Shown: positions 36,377 through 47,608, counted from the stretch's first letter. The stretch is 64,000 bases of DNA from Gonapodya prolifera JEL478 (GCA_001574975.1 KQ965752.1:401887-465886); one strand, 5' to 3'. Translations and numbers: made by a program. Notes: generated by a model not told the origin, from the sequence alone.

Positions 36377-36778
36377 TGAGAAACAATGAGAGCTTTTTCG
36401 TCGATGGGGGTGCGGTTTTGTGGAACTTTCGCTGCTCGATGGGACTGATTCGTGATTCATCGATATCCTAGTATATTGATAGTCCTCCTCATCATTGAAT
36501 AATTCTACGGCATTTGTACCTTATGCTGATAAAATGTACATCTTTCTCGAGGAAGAAGATCATATACCATTGGTTTTTTTGAAGACCCAGCGAGTTATTC
36601 GGACTAGATCGTCATGACGAGTTAAATTAAAAAAATTGAAATCATTAGAGCAAGGAAATCTAAATTCAGAACAACGGTGAAACGGCAGACGGAAATTGTT
36701 GTGGGTGACTTGTGGCACTGGTTACAAATATCGACATTGACACTTCGCATCGATATCTTGTGTGCGGTGAACGATGTC
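36377..36778. other. 3' flanks, no gene
   Basis: About 400 bases between two convergent genes. AT-rich, nothing recognised. Confidence 0.5.
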
Positions 36779-37983
36779 TCAATCCTTGGAAGCCTTTGGA
36801 GTCCTTTGCTTTGCGTAAAGGATTCCTAATGAGTCCACAACCCTGTGCCCGTTCTTTCCCACGCCAGACGAGCCCCATATGCCACAGCACCAGAAAACTT
36901 CCTCACTCTCGGCATTCCCGGGGTTCCCGTCGCGCCGCGCCTTTCCACCAGGAACAAGGTCGAAACCTTCAGCAACCCAGCCACTTCCACACCACCCGCT
37001 CTCGTTCCCTCCGGAGGTAGTCACATTGACACCTTGGATCCACCCAGCCGCTCGGGCAGCGATCTTTACGACGTTTTCGCCTGGTGAGAAGATCACTTCC
37101 TTCCTGTCCCGCCCGCTGTCAAACTCCGTCTTGTCGAGGTGGCAGTTTCCCACACGAATTGGGTCACGGTCAAGAAACCAGAACTCAAAACCGTCGATAG
37201 TTGGTGGTAGAGAAGTGGAATAGATGATTAGCCTGTGCATGATGGGGCCAGAGGCGGAGATGGCTGGATTCCCCCAGAGAACGCGAAAGGAGACCGGGTC
37301 GGGGAGCATTCCCAGCCTAAAGTAAGTCGAATATAGTAGCGTGAGCGATTGATTCACAAGGCGTGGGTTCAGGACGCTTACCCTGCTCTTCCAGAAGCGT
37401 AATACGGTACCGGTGACGGTTCCATTGCGGGATTCGGGTCTGGATCATACGTGAAGAATGACGATGTGAATCCTGACGAAGACTGAAACGAGACAGTAGA
37501 AGGAGGGATCTTTGTAGAAGGGGGGAGGACTGCGCTCGTCGTGGAAGACTGGAATGATGAAGGTGTGCCCCCACGACCGAAGGACGTAATTTGGCGAGAT
37601 GGAAAGCCCGAGTCTATCGAAGGTGATGTAGGCGAAGTTCCACTTCCAGACGGCGTCGGGGTCCTCTTCGATCCTGGAGTATTGTTTTCGATTCCATCCA
37701 AGAGTTTAGTCGCTTTCCTCGCTCGCTCCAGCACTGCAGCTTTGCGGGCAAGCGTTGCTTCAATCTTTCGTCGATCTTCTTCTTGTCTTTCCTGCTCCTC
37801 CCTTAGTCGTCGCTCTTGCGCAGCTCGTGCGATTGCTTCCCGCAGACTTTCCGATCCAACGCGAGGGGAAGGTCCCGAAGAGCCAGAAGCACCTCCAAGC
37901 ACCTCTCCGCCTGATTTACGTCGACTCTTGGGATTGGGAGGATTGGCGGATCGTTTAGCCTTTGATTTCGTTGCCTTCCCCAT
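36779..37983 (-). CDS. Hypothetical protein, about 379 aa, two exons
   Basis: Exon 1 runs from 37983 (MGKATKSKAKRSAN) to about 37382 and joins in frame across a 65-base intron to exon 2 (37316-36779). The N-terminal 200 residues are basic then helical, with a likely coiled coil around residues 50-100 (REAIARAAQERRLREEQERQ...RKIEATLARKAAVL), then a Ser/Thr/Pro-rich stretch. The second half looks like a folded beta-rich domain (VSFRVLWGNPAI, IDGFEFWFLDRDPIRVG, EVIFSPGENVVKIAARAAGW), with a pattern reminiscent of fungal lectin-like or jelly-roll domains, but I cannot assign one. No signal peptide. The start at 37983 is chosen because the upstream in-frame residues to 38244 look like translated leader. 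Intact. Confidence 0.6.
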
Positions 37984-38491
37984 ATTCACGGGTCCCAAGG
38001 ATGAAAGTGTCCGCGGTCTGTCATCTCTTCCACGTTCGCTCTTATACTTTGATACCCGCGGGGTCTTACGGGGCGCAGAGAGGCCGAGAATGCCGCCCCT
38101 CGTTCGGCAACAGGAATTGAATGTAAACAAGGAGAAACGAAGGACCTCGAAGTGACCCGGCCACCAGAAAACCTCGGTTGTTGTTCTTGCAAACAAAGAC
38201 AGTTTTGCACACACAAAGACACTGAAGACTAAGTTCTCATGCAACTAGAATGTGATCTTCCGTATAACCAAACCTCCCATTGAAAAATCAAAGCCAAAAA
38301 AAGACATTCAAGCAGTGCTATTTGCAGGTAGAAGGATGGTTACTTCAGAATGCATTCGCGAGCGAAAAACCTCGGTCCGTGGAGTGGGCTTGTTCCAATA
38401 ACCGTTCAAATCGCCTACAGGTAGGAGTGGGTACTGGAACCAATCACAAAGAAACGAAGCGCTTGCCGCGTAGTACGCCCGTGAGCCGCAA
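37984..38491. other. Intergenic region, nothing recognised
   Basis: About 500 bases. The open frame upstream of 37983 is probably 5' leader of the gene above. No other feature seen. Confidence 0.4.
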
Positions 38492-39340
38492 CTATGCGTG
38501 ATATGGATCGGGAGATGTAAAACATGCGCTGACGGTCGACGTCACCGCCGTGAATGGAACGGTACCCACAGAACACCCAGTGATGATCCCGACCCATCCA
38601 GAGGCGACGGTCACGGTGCTGCTTTCAGTGTGAGTTCCAGTGGCCTAAAAGTTTCGGGAAGGGAAAAGTTTTGAGTGGTCTTGATAGCATGCACCACCCA
38701 CCAGCAATGCAATTAAGAAAAACACCCCGACGAAATTGAAAAGATTCACATTGTTTGTTTTCAAGGCCCCGATGGAGAAGATGAACGTAATGAAGGCATA
38801 TTGAAGCGTGGAAATCAAACGGAGCTTACTTCACCACGTGTTGTGAGACTCACTGATTTGAACAGCGCCCGACAACGTGAGAAGCTGGAAAATTCCAATG
38901 CCGACAGCGTAGGAACCGTAGATTATAAAGGCGTAGGAGGCCATGAGATTATCCTAGTCGCAATTGATGACAGTAGATGACCGCAGGGCACATTAGTGAA
39001 CATATTCTTCGCCAAAAACCAAAACTTATTGATTTCACGTACCTTTCCGCTGAGTTCACGTCCAGGAACAAAAAGTTGAAAAGGTCCCGTCGCAACATAG
39101 AACGTGGAAACCACAGCTGCACCGGAAGGTTCTACCAGAGATTTCGACATACGGGGTCACCATCATGGCCTATGAAATCGCTACCACCACAAGCAAACCA
39201 AAAGTGACCTACCAATGAAGCCTGCAATCAGTAGTCCAGCCGAGAGCACTTGCGTGCCAAAACCAAAGAGGGCAAACGCGATTGGGCTCTGTCCTCGACG
39301 TGAATGAAGGATCAACATTTGGATTAGCGCCATCGGTGGT
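38492..39340 (-). pseudogene. Membrane protein, possibly GPR1/FUN34/YaaH (acetate transporter) family, disrupted
   Basis: Short exons encode membrane helices: PIAFALFGFGTQVLSAGLLI (about 39280), VVSTFYVATGPFQLFVPGRE (about 39090), MASYAFIIYGSYAVGIGIFQ (about 38930) and STLQYAFITFIFSIGALKTN with FNFVGVFFLIALLVGG (about 38810-38690), then a tail ending near 38492. The helix order and the motif of small residues before a Phe/Gln/Leu-rich helix are compatible with the GPR1/FUN34/YaaH family of acetate or ammonium permeases, where NPAPLGL would normally begin the domain. At the junction near 39130 (PYVEISG versus EPSGAAVV) the frame does not carry through, and no start exon is evident. The family assignment is inference from pattern and could be wrong; the decay call rests on one junction. 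Confidence 0.4.
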
Positions 39341-39969
39341 GGTCGACGAACGTCCCCCAACTCAGCTCAGGAACGTCTCGGCACCACTCACTGCCGTCGT
39401 TGCATGTGTATCCACTTTGAGCGGACGTCCGCACTCCAGGGCGATGTCTTGTCCGAAGCCATGCTCGCTTGTTGGGCCCAAATGCGAGTAGCAAGCTAGT
39501 AAGGTTAAATGGGATAGAGTCTGGGTGCGCCGCCGTTGCAATGCAGGCCTGAACAGAGCGGAATGAGGGCGGATCTCTTCCACTACGTCATTGCTCGGCG
39601 CAATGTTTATCCAGGCCGGGTTTGCGGTGTTTGCGGGGAGGTGCAGAGGAACACCACTACCGCACACGCCCTGGCCTCTATCGTGCAAAAGAAAAGAACG
39701 TGAAGGGGCCAGTCGACATTTCTTCTTGTTGAAAGCAAAATCACCGTCATTAAGCTGAGATGGGTCCTCATCGCTCGGCTTTTGGCGGACCGATCTGTGC
39801 CGAGACGAACTCAGCTGCGCACCGCTGCGAATGGGCAGCAAGATGTGGGACGCGATCACAAATAGTTGACAAATACAAGGGTAGAACCTAGGCACATAGA
39901 ACTAGAGGGTTGAAACTACGTCAAAGGTCTCCAAAACATTTCACGTAAGTTTAATTTGGTACTCCCGGA
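39341..39969. other. No gene assigned
   Basis: About 630 bases. A 177-codon minus-strand frame (39362-39895) exists, but its composition looks like chance and it lacks family features; it may include the missing 5' part of the membrane-protein relic. Confidence 0.35.
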
Positions 39970-41865
39970 TCATGTCATGGCATGCTTTCTTTTAAAGTCG
40001 TTCAAATCCACCACCACAGACTTCTTTTGAGCTTCTTCAGCCTGACAATAACTCAGTCAAATATATCGACTGAAGAAACAATCGTCAAGAACTGTACTTA
40101 CTGCAAAGACCCACATGTGACTCTCAAAACACTCGTCAATGCTGCATCGCAAGTGATCCACGCCCTCCTGGATTGTTCGGAGGAACGCCAAAAGTACACC
40201 GGCATCGCCGCCTCCGTGGCCACTTGGCCACATTGAATCCGGAGCCATCCGCTGCTACTGAACCGTCGGTAGAAGACTCGACATCCACGTTTGTGCCCTT
40301 GAATAACGAGGTTGGACGACTCCGTCTACAAAAGGCCTGTACACGGTCTGCTTTAAGTTGGTAAAGTCGAAACGTGAAGTTTGTTGCCGTCTCCTGTGAT
40401 GTCCCCTCGTGTGCCAAACACTCGAGTCTTGCACACACAAAGATGCCACGAGAAGGCAGCTACTTGGAAAGTTGCTGTTCGCCCATCTTGAAACTCGAGG
40501 TTAGCAACCTAGGGAGACCAGTTTAGAGAACTCGCGACTGGCAGGCCAAACATCAATTTACATAACAAACCATACCTGGTGGTCACACACATCATTTTCG
40601 CACTCGTACACACAACGCCCATATGGTCCTTCTCGAAGCGCTTGCCCACATTCTCAATGTCCATGACGTCGCAGAGCACTGACACTGGCCATCCGATATT
40701 GGTCGGGTCACTTTCGACGCGTTGAAGGTACTGACGCTTTGCAGAGTAAGGAGAGGAGGGTTCAAAATTCTTGCGTAAGGGAATTTCGTGTGATTTGAGG
40801 ACGGGTGTGCCACCAGACGGTGAGAATATTTGCACGGACTTGTACTATTGAGGCAACGGGTGGCACTTCCAACCTCTTCAGGTTTTTGGTCTCGTCGAAA
40901 GTGAACCAAGTTTCCAAATGATGATACCCTGTTGAGTTTGATTCCACCAAATAAGTAGTTCAAGATGTCCATGTCGTGGCGTGAGCAGTTGTTGTGTGTT
41001 AGCTGTGCGTAGGACCATTGGCCTCGATATCAGGCCAAAGTCTGGAGGATAACGTACATGACTTTGTCATCAACATGAAAGAAGTTTCATCCTCCCGTCT
41101 CCAGTTTCCTCTGAAATAGCTAGGAAACCATTTACCCATTGGTGCAAAATTTAGACTTGGCTGCTATCCCATAGAATCGATCTCACCTGTGCGCAAAATG
41201 GTCCCATCCGATAGGTTCAAGGTGCTGCACCGAGATTACTCGGCCAGTTGTCGTGATTCGTTCAGGAGCTTCAGTTGAACGTTTTCAGGCGAGTAACGTA
41301 GAACATGCGCCACGGCCCAAACGATGTTGGCGTCTGTGACTGCTCTGTATATTTGGATGCAATCTTGAGTGACGTTAAAAGGAATCGCAATAGTTGGTGT
41401 GGGTGAACCGAACTACAATATGCTCGCACCTTCTATTGAGGTCGCCATAGGCTTCTCGCACAGAATGTGCAGTTTCCGCTTCGCTGCTTCAAGAACAATA
41501 TCTCGACTGTACGCCTACATAAGTGTCTCTCGCTGCAAATATATGTCGGGAAGTCGGGAAACATACTGTAAGGAATCCAACGTCCCAATGATAGCAGCAT
41601 CTACGGCAAGATCTGTCCTGTCGATGGCTTCAAAAAGATCCGCGTGCGAAGTAAACTGTAGGTCCGTTCCCAATCCCCGATTGTGTGCAATTCGCTGTCT
41701 CCGTTCAGCGGCGGGATCCGCCACCGCGACGACTTGACCAAGCGAAGTGTTTTCCTGGCATCGTCGGGTGTACACTCTGCCGCGTTGTCCGCATCCGATG
41801 ACGGCAAGGCGAACGTGTTTGTTGTTGCTCACGTTACCCAAATGCTGTGGCCATCTTTGAGACAC
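39970..41865 (-). pseudogene. Gfo/Idh/MocA-family oxidoreductase relic
   Basis: An NAD(P)-dependent sugar/polyol-type dehydrogenase family. The N-terminal Rossmann motif VRLAVIGCGQRGRVY is followed across an intron by AYSRDIVLEAAKRKLHILCE and KPMATS (the family EKP motif), [141 protein letters not shown] and a final exon AEEAQKKSVVVDLND ending at 39970. Every conserved block is there, but frame is lost at least three times: TAA at 41236-41238, a shift at about 40637-40646, and TAA at about 40353-40355. Splice signals at the other junctions survive. Recently dead rather than ancient. Confidence 0.88.
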
Positions 41866-41933
41866 TCTTATCGCTCACTTCTCTTCTTACGGCCCAAAAA
41901 CTGTCATGTATCGATACTACAACGTTGACCACC

Positions 41934-43329
41934 TTACCGTCTCGCGTCGTCTCTCCTGCCTGATCGCTCTCGCTCCCGCTCCCTCGACCTAGACCTCGAC
42001 TTCTCACGTGAATAGTCCTTTCCAAAAGAATAACAGTCGCCTCGCCGGTCTCCTCGCGCGTCGCCAGATCTGTGCTCTCGGGGACTTCGACTCCGACTTC
42101 GACTTCGTCGGCGATCCTTGTCAAGGTCCCGTCCAGACCCGGTCCTGTTCGAGTCTGGTTCCACATACCGAGAAGGGCCAGAACGCTCCTCACGTCGAGG
42201 TGGGGAGCTATCACGTACACGAGACCGATACGAGTCGTCGATTCGATATCGTTCACCATTACTCCTCGGCTCCCTATCACCGCGGTCTCTGTGCTCCGTC
42301 CCTCCATCCCGTTTCCGCTCCGGTGAGTTCCTCCGTCGAGGAGGCGGCGATGGTGAGCGGGGGGGCTTTCCGCGATCCCACTCCCGCTCGGCCTCCGGCG
42401 GCGCTTCTCGGGTGGACTTTGGAGACGCGCCTCGCTCGGCTGTGGGTGAGGCGCGGTGCTTCTTCGAGAGTTTGGACTGCTTCTTCTTTTCTTTACGCTG
42501 GAGTATCGCCGCAGGTGACGAAAGGAAGGTCTACGTATCACCGACGTCGTTCTCATTTCGCGCAGAGGTATACACGGTCTCACCCTTTTCTTCTTGATCT
42601 TTTCCGCCATGTACGCATACATCGGATCTTCTGGATCCAAGCCCTTGAGTGCAGGGTCGTCCGGGTCCACATCGCTGTCCTCGTCCAATCCACCCTCCTG
42701 CGCCATGATCTCCGCGTCTCCCGGCAAGATACCCATGGGCGCAATCCTCGGCTTGGGCTCTTCCTGCTGCTCCTCCTCGATGAGGTTACCGTCCTTGTCC
42801 AGCTTCCGCTTCTTCTGGGGCGGTTTGTAGTCTTTGACGTGGTCCACCCGTATTGTCCGCCCAGCCAGCTGAGACCCGTTGAAGTTGTCCACGGCCAGGA
42901 CGGTCGACCGCTGGTCTTCGTAGCAGATGAAGCAGAAGCCGCGGCTCTTGCCCGTGGCTTTGTCGCGGACGAGGTTGATGTCCACGATTTCGCCGAATCT
43001 GCAGGGTGGGGATGGCAAAAGACGGCATCAGACGACGTCAACAACCGTTTCAAGAAAAGCTTCCCGTCCATGTATTTTGCCCAGGCGACTCCACTCACTG
43101 GGAAAATATGCAAATCACGTCTCCTTCACTAAACTCAAAGTCCAATCCTCCTGCAAAGACCCACGCCGAGTTCCTGTACTCGTCATGCCACGACGCTCCA
43201 CCGTCAATAGCCCTGTCAAGCTCCTTGGCGTTGATGCGTTGGATTTCTTTGACGACGCTGCGACGCGGTTCTTGTGAGACCCGCTATGAGAAGGAGGAAG
43301 ACGACAGGCGCCCTTACTTCATCCTTCAT
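41934..43329 (-). CDS. IST3: RNA-binding protein RBMX2/Ist3 homologue
   Basis: A spliceosomal protein of the RES complex/SF3b neighbourhood; Ist3/Snu17 and human RBMX2 bind near the branch site. My model: tiny exon 43329-43318, exon 43283-43099, exon from about 43007 to about 42583, and a last exon to 41934. The RRM is nearly canonical: [20 protein letters not shown], then [40 protein letters not shown] and [20 protein letters not shown]-terminal [19 protein letters not shown] also matches the family. The C-terminal 200 residues are Lys- then Arg/Ser/Glu/Asp-rich (RS-like), longer than in yeast Ist3 and similar in style to animal RBMX2. The 34-base first intron is very short and uncertain; the true start could differ. 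Intact. Ends 69 bases before the broken oxidoreductase start on the same strand. Confidence 0.9.
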
Positions 43330-43568
43330 CCAGCTACTACCGTGCGTAGCTATCGTTCGCTGGAGGTCGAGGAGTCCGATGGCTGGCTCGCGACAGTAGT
43401 TGGTTTAGAATTGAACTATCGCGCAGCAACCACCGCAGCAACGCTGGACTCAACAGTGAAACGTTAATTTCTTTCCTTGAAGGCGAAGGGGGGAACTTTA
43501 AGTGAGAATGGTATAGAAGTATATGTACAAACTATGTGGAGTAACAACATTCTAAAATCGTTCGTGAA

Positions 43569-44227
43569 CTACCGTTCCCAAGCAACAACACGCATCACGA
43601 CGTTCAAGAAAACGCCAAGAAACAGTACAGCCGTGAGCGCTATCGGGCCAATAACGTTGTCATACGGCTCTCGGTCGCGGTTCCGAATTTTCTGCGAGCG
43701 CCACAAGAATAACATCAATCCATAAACGAGGGTTCCCGTCGCCGCCAGGGTGAAGAAGAGACCAGCAATTTGTCCGACATAGTCCGCAAAGTTCAGTAGG
43801 GTGACGGACAGAGTTGTAAGGACGACGCCCTGATGTGTGGAAGACGTTCAAAAGACTATGTGGCGATCGTCGCGTGTGTCAATCAACTCACAAAGTGCAT
43901 CCACGTGAGAAACGTCCGTTCGTTGGCGAACACGACCTTCGGTTCCACTCTGACGGGGAGAATGATGGGCTTCTCTCCTGGCTGCAGGGGTCGTGTTGAC
44001 GCATAGTGCTCCGGCATTTGCTGCCTGTGCTCAACAGACGGGCCTGCCAAGTGTTGTGACCAATCGAGCAGGATTTGCTGGGTGTTTGACCATCCTGATT
44101 TGCTCGCTGGTTCCCCCACCATGGAGGATGAGCCGCTGGCGGTGGAAGCCCCGCACGTTGTGGGGCGAGGAGGAACCCCGCGGATCGGCGTGTACAGAAC
44201 GGAGTCGTCCGAGTAGCGACTGCTCAT
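43569..44227 (-). CDS. VTC1-like DUF202 membrane protein with N-terminal extension
   Basis: Two exons (44227-43892, 43829-43569), 198 aa. The C-terminal half is the DUF202 three-helix domain of vacuolar transporter chaperone subunits: [20 protein letters not shown], then hydrophobic segments [38 protein letters not shown] and [20 protein letters not shown], with the basic/acidic loop [14 protein letters not shown] between. VTC proteins make polyphosphate at the vacuole membrane; Vtc1 is a small accessory subunit. Yeast Vtc1 is about 129 aa, so the extra 85 or so N-terminal residues here (Ser/Pro-rich, unstructured) are unusual and might reflect a different localisation. No SPX or catalytic VTC domain is present. 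Intact; splice joins in frame at HF|GVV. Confidence 0.87.
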
Positions 44228-44450
44228 TGTTGCGGGGGTTGCGGGTGGAAAAGGAAGTGGCAGCACGTGCACTCTACTTTGGTCACTGAAAGGACCCAAG
44301 AGCGAAAAACGAGCTAGGAAAGAAAGAAGTATTGTTTTATTTGTGTTTTATACAGCTCAAATTATCTCAGTCCTTTTACCAGTGCGATTCATCCCGTGGT
44401 TGTCCATCCAGAACCACGCGCCAATGATCCCTCCGCCACGTGAACATATG

Positions 44451-45231
44451 TTACCAGACGCCATCCAGCAACCATTCTCGAGGGTTCCAAAACTGGCGAC
44501 GACATATGGGACACCTCCGCTCCGTCGCGAACCATCGCTTCCCACAAGAAAGGTGGAGCAAGTGACCACAGGGTGGAGAAATCCCCAAATCAGTTGTTGC
44601 AAATAGGTCGAGACAGATGGGGCAGCGGTCAGACGAGGTGTTGTTGGGTTGTTCGAGCGATGACAGCGTAACAGCGTCTGAAGATTGTCTCGAGTGAACT
44701 TGAGGTATTGCTGGCATTGCCTCGGGAACAGATAAATCGATAGAGGTGTGCGGTGGCTCTTCCTGTTGCTCCTGTATGTTCTCCGAGACGATAGAGGAAG
44801 GTGCACCATAATCTTGATCAGGAGGACTTTCCGAACTTTCCCTGGCACCATCCTTCATCAACAGAAATTCTGCATAGCTTTGAACTTGAAAGGTATTCAG
44901 GACGTGCCCAGGGAGACCGTTTGGCACTCCAAACTGGTACGGAGGCAGTACTTCAAAGCTCGCAGCACGTCGCTCAAACGGCGGTAAAGTTGACAAAGAC
45001 ACCGCATTCTGAAAACAAGACATGCTCAAATGAGCGCACACCACAAATGCTCTCGTCTCGGACGAACGGGTGGTCACTCACACTATTTCCTCGCTCTCTC
45101 GTGACGTCACGGCCCGCTCGATTCGCCCTGTCCCTCCGTCTGTTGAAGCAGAGACCAAAGCCGCATCCTAAGCAGCACGATCCGATGGAAAGCGCCAGGA
45201 AAATGAAGATAATCAGGTCGATGTCGGACAT
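44451..45231 (-). CDS. Membrane-anchored RING-H2 protein, probable E3 ubiquitin ligase
   Basis: Two exons (45231-45082, 45008-44451), 235 aa. An N-terminal membrane segment (LIIFIFLALSIGSCCLGCGF, residues 5-24) is followed by a basic stretch (NRRRDRANRAGRD), a disordered linker and a C-terminal RING-H2 finger: CPICLDLF, PPCGHLLHLSCGKRW and RRCPICR, in the C3H2C3 pattern. The layout (one helix, then RING at the C-terminus) resembles ATL/RNF-type ligases that mark membrane proteins for degradation. The upstream frame stays open to 45477, so an N-terminal extension (with MPPAPGDFPVD...) is possible; I chose 45231 because the membrane segment then starts directly, but a longer lumenal part cannot be excluded. 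Zinc ligands are all present. Confidence 0.82.
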
Positions 45232-46005
45232 AACGGACGAAATTTGTGGGGGACTGGACGCAACCTCAGAACGTGGTTCGATAGGGCGAGCGACATGCAA
45301 GAGTGGAAGTTGTGGTGCGGAACTGTCGACTGGGAAGTCTCCCGGTGCGGGTGGCATGAATTGTGACAAAGTTTGACGTGGGAGCTTATGGTGACACCAA
45401 GGATGGAACCCAACTTTACTTCGGAACATTTGAACCTCAAAACAAAATTTCATTCTAACTTCAGTCTCAAAACACACAAATTCAAGCTCTCTATCTGAAA
45501 CCCCTTGTCAAACTTTTCAGATTTCCGTTGCAGCTTTTCCACCGCTCTCGACCACACGCTGACTTCATTCCATTCACGCAGTTTGCACTACTTGGGCATC
45601 TCTCGGAACTCCCGTCCTAATGTATGAACAAGGCAGTAGTTTAAGGTACTCCGGCAGATAAATCAACTTTGAAAGCATCCCACGAACCTGATCTGGTACG
45701 ACTTGTTCAAGTTTCCAAGCGAGGAAATACCTCCGAGAGTGCCGAAAACGATTGAGTCAGCAGCACGTGTAGAAACTTGAAAGGCGGCGAGTGGAGGTGG
45801 CGACGGGAACGGGCGGGGTCGAAGATAGATTATCAAATTGAACTGACGTCACAGATAACGACAGTGTCCTTCGGAACTCACGAGCGTTCGGAAGCGTATA
45901 CGCTGTCAACACAAGTGACGCGACTCTTTACCACCGAATAGCACAGACGCCCCAAGAATCCTCGTCAGGCCGATTCGATATCAAACTCGTTCAAACTCGT
46001 TTCAC
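45232..46005. promoter_or_regulatory. Upstream region of the RING gene with a CRE-like site
   Basis: About 770 bases without a supported gene. TGACGTCA, the palindromic CRE/ATF site, occurs at 45844-45851, about 615 bases upstream of the chosen RING start. Otherwise nothing recognised. Confidence 0.4.
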
Positions 46006-46483
46006 TCACGTCGCAACATCATACCCGACCTTCACGTCCCTTCTCCTTCCAGAAGACAGCAAGTATCCCGCGTAACTGTATGCAAGGCCCAGACCTGCCA
46101 TCACGGCGGACGCGTTGCGGTTTGCTCGGACAGTGTTGGCGTACCACGCTCCGGCTCCGCCTTTAGAGGAAGTATTGGCAGGAGTGGTGGGTACGCCAGA
46201 AAAGAAATATATGTTGGGTACTTACAGGCACCAGCGAGGCCCTTTGGAAATGGTTCGAATGATCAAAGCGCAGACATCAGCGCAGCCATCAAGGCGAATG
46301 ATCACGACCAAACGACCCACGCGACAGGACAAAAGCACCTTAGCACCACATTGCTACGAAAAAGACGTTTCTGACACGCACGAAGTGAGGCCATGGATCG
46401 GTTTCGGTTGAGACTTTCGCAAGTGCTCCTGCGGCTTGCTCGGTCGTGGTTTTGTTCTCGGGAGGTTGACGAATGCTTGCCAT
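46006..46483 (-). CDS. Small putative membrane protein, 91 aa, with a 16-base exon
   Basis: Exon 1 (46483 to about 46382) ends at ...DPWPHF. A 16-base exon (46241-46226) adds GLAGA plus one base, and exon 3 (about 46163-46006) completes the protein: CGGAGAWYANTVRANRNAS, then one short hydrophobic segment (AVMAGLGLAYSYAGYLLSSG) and a basic tail. The splice signals are GTGCGT...AAAG and GTAAGT...AAAG, and the frame is exact through all joins. I do not recognise the family; small single-helix proteins of this style are often mitochondrial inner-membrane components, but that is inference. The upstream region carries TGACGTCA sites in an inverted repeat (see 46549-46614). Confidence 0.55.
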
Positions 46484-46548
46484 GAGGTTTGAAATCAGAT
46501 GGATGGGGTGTCGTGTACCAGGGGAGTTGCTGAGTTGGATTGTGACAC

Positions 46549-46614
46549 GTCAAGGTGTTTTATAAGCACGATTATCGCCACATAAGTGACGTCAGTCTTA
46601 TCAAACACCTTGAC
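46549..46614. promoter_or_regulatory. Inverted repeat with CRE-like TGACGTCA sites
   Basis: Arms 46549-46566 (GTCAAGGTGTTTTATAAG) and 46597-46614 (CTTATCAAACACCTTGAC) are inverted copies differing at one base, with a 30-base loop. TGACGTCA lies in the loop at 46587-46594 and TTGACGTCAGG overlaps the end of the second arm (to 46620). The element is 65-130 bases upstream of the small gene starting at 46483. TGACGTCA is the site of Atf1/CREB-type bZIP factors. Confidence 0.65.
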
Positions 46615-46684
46615 GTCAGGCTTATTCAATTCCCCGCTTACACCACTTCGAACTTCAACAAGTGCCGTGTTATCAACACTAGTC

Positions 46685-47608
46685 CTAATTTTTCTCCTTG
46701 GTATTGTTGTAGAGCTGGCCCTTCTCATCTTGCATTCCCATCACTGAAAACCATGGCAACCAGGATTTAGCGTCAGAGCACCAGCCCTGATCACTAAAGT
46801 GATGATCAGCTAGATATTAAGCATACCTGGCCTGTTCTCCTGATCTCTGACTGTGGCGTCGCTCCCCAATTGAGCAGTGGAGCGTGACATTTCGGAAGTT
46901 CCGGCCTCCTTTTCTTCCGCATGCGACTTGAGCGACTTGTAGGCGGCAGCTCTGAAAGCATTCACACAGAAAAACGAGTCAGCCAGTCCTTTTTTCCTGC
47001 AGAACCGGCCTCGAAAAATGACTCCAAAGCGCCCACTTATAGGCGTCCAAACTCCTCTTCCCCAGAATGGCCCCCTTCGCCTTTGTTGCAGCCTCCTTCA
47101 ACTTCTTTCCCTCGCGCGCTATAACTCCCTCGCCTTCATCCTCGTCACCGAAGCTCGTGCGATCTCCTTGACGAAGAATGCCGGAACGGTCTGCTTTCTT
47201 CGCGGTGTCCACGGCGGCGACTGTAATAAAGCGTTGATAGCCTCAAGACTGACCTCTGTACATTTCTCAGCGAGGTCGAAGCTCACCGGGTCCCTTCATC
47301 CCTTTCCCCGGTCTCGCGACTTCTTCCGCTTTCGCAGCTCGAATGGCCGCGCCAAGGCCCGGGTTTGGGTTGCTCTGATCAAGGTCGCAATTGTCTGTGA
47401 GCTCGGTGTCTGCGCTTGGTGGGATGGATCCTTCAGTTGGTCGAACTGAGGGACGGGGTTCTCCGGGACTTCCAGCTGCATGGACGCTTCTGCGCGCGAG
47501 GAGAGGCGATGTCCGTGACGTGAGAGGGTGGGGAAGCGCTCCCCGTGATGTAGGAGTCTGGAAGGAAGCATATTTCGTTGGAGAGAGGTCGAGGGCCGGA
47601 TTTTTCAA
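46685..47608 (-). CDS. Hypothetical protein, multi-exon, about 240 aa
   Basis: Not recognised. Exon 1 from 47608 (MKNPALDLSPTKYASFQTPT) is disordered and Pro/Ser-rich, ending KGMKGPG, and joins across an intron (GTGAGC...TACAG) to a basic, helical exon: VAAVDTAKKADRSGIL, EGKKLKEAATKAKGAILGK, YKWALWSHF. Further short exons appear to follow (AAYKSLKSHAEEKEAGTSEM, then MGMQDEKGQLYNNTKEKN to TAG at 46685-46687). One of those joins, near 46990-47010, is uncertain. No membrane segment or signal peptide. The promoter carries TGACGTCA at 47634-47641, 26 bases upstream of the start codon. The exon structure is my inference from frame and splice signals. Confidence 0.5.

Noticed and set aside
42008-43132. 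374-codon plus-strand open frame
   Set aside because: Antisense to the RBMX2 exons with their clear RRM; Arg/Ser-rich coding sequence leaves the opposite strand open by chance.
45095-45110. TGACGTCA inside the RING gene
   Set aside because: It is within coding sequence (RDVTR) and probably incidental, so it was not counted with the promoter sites.
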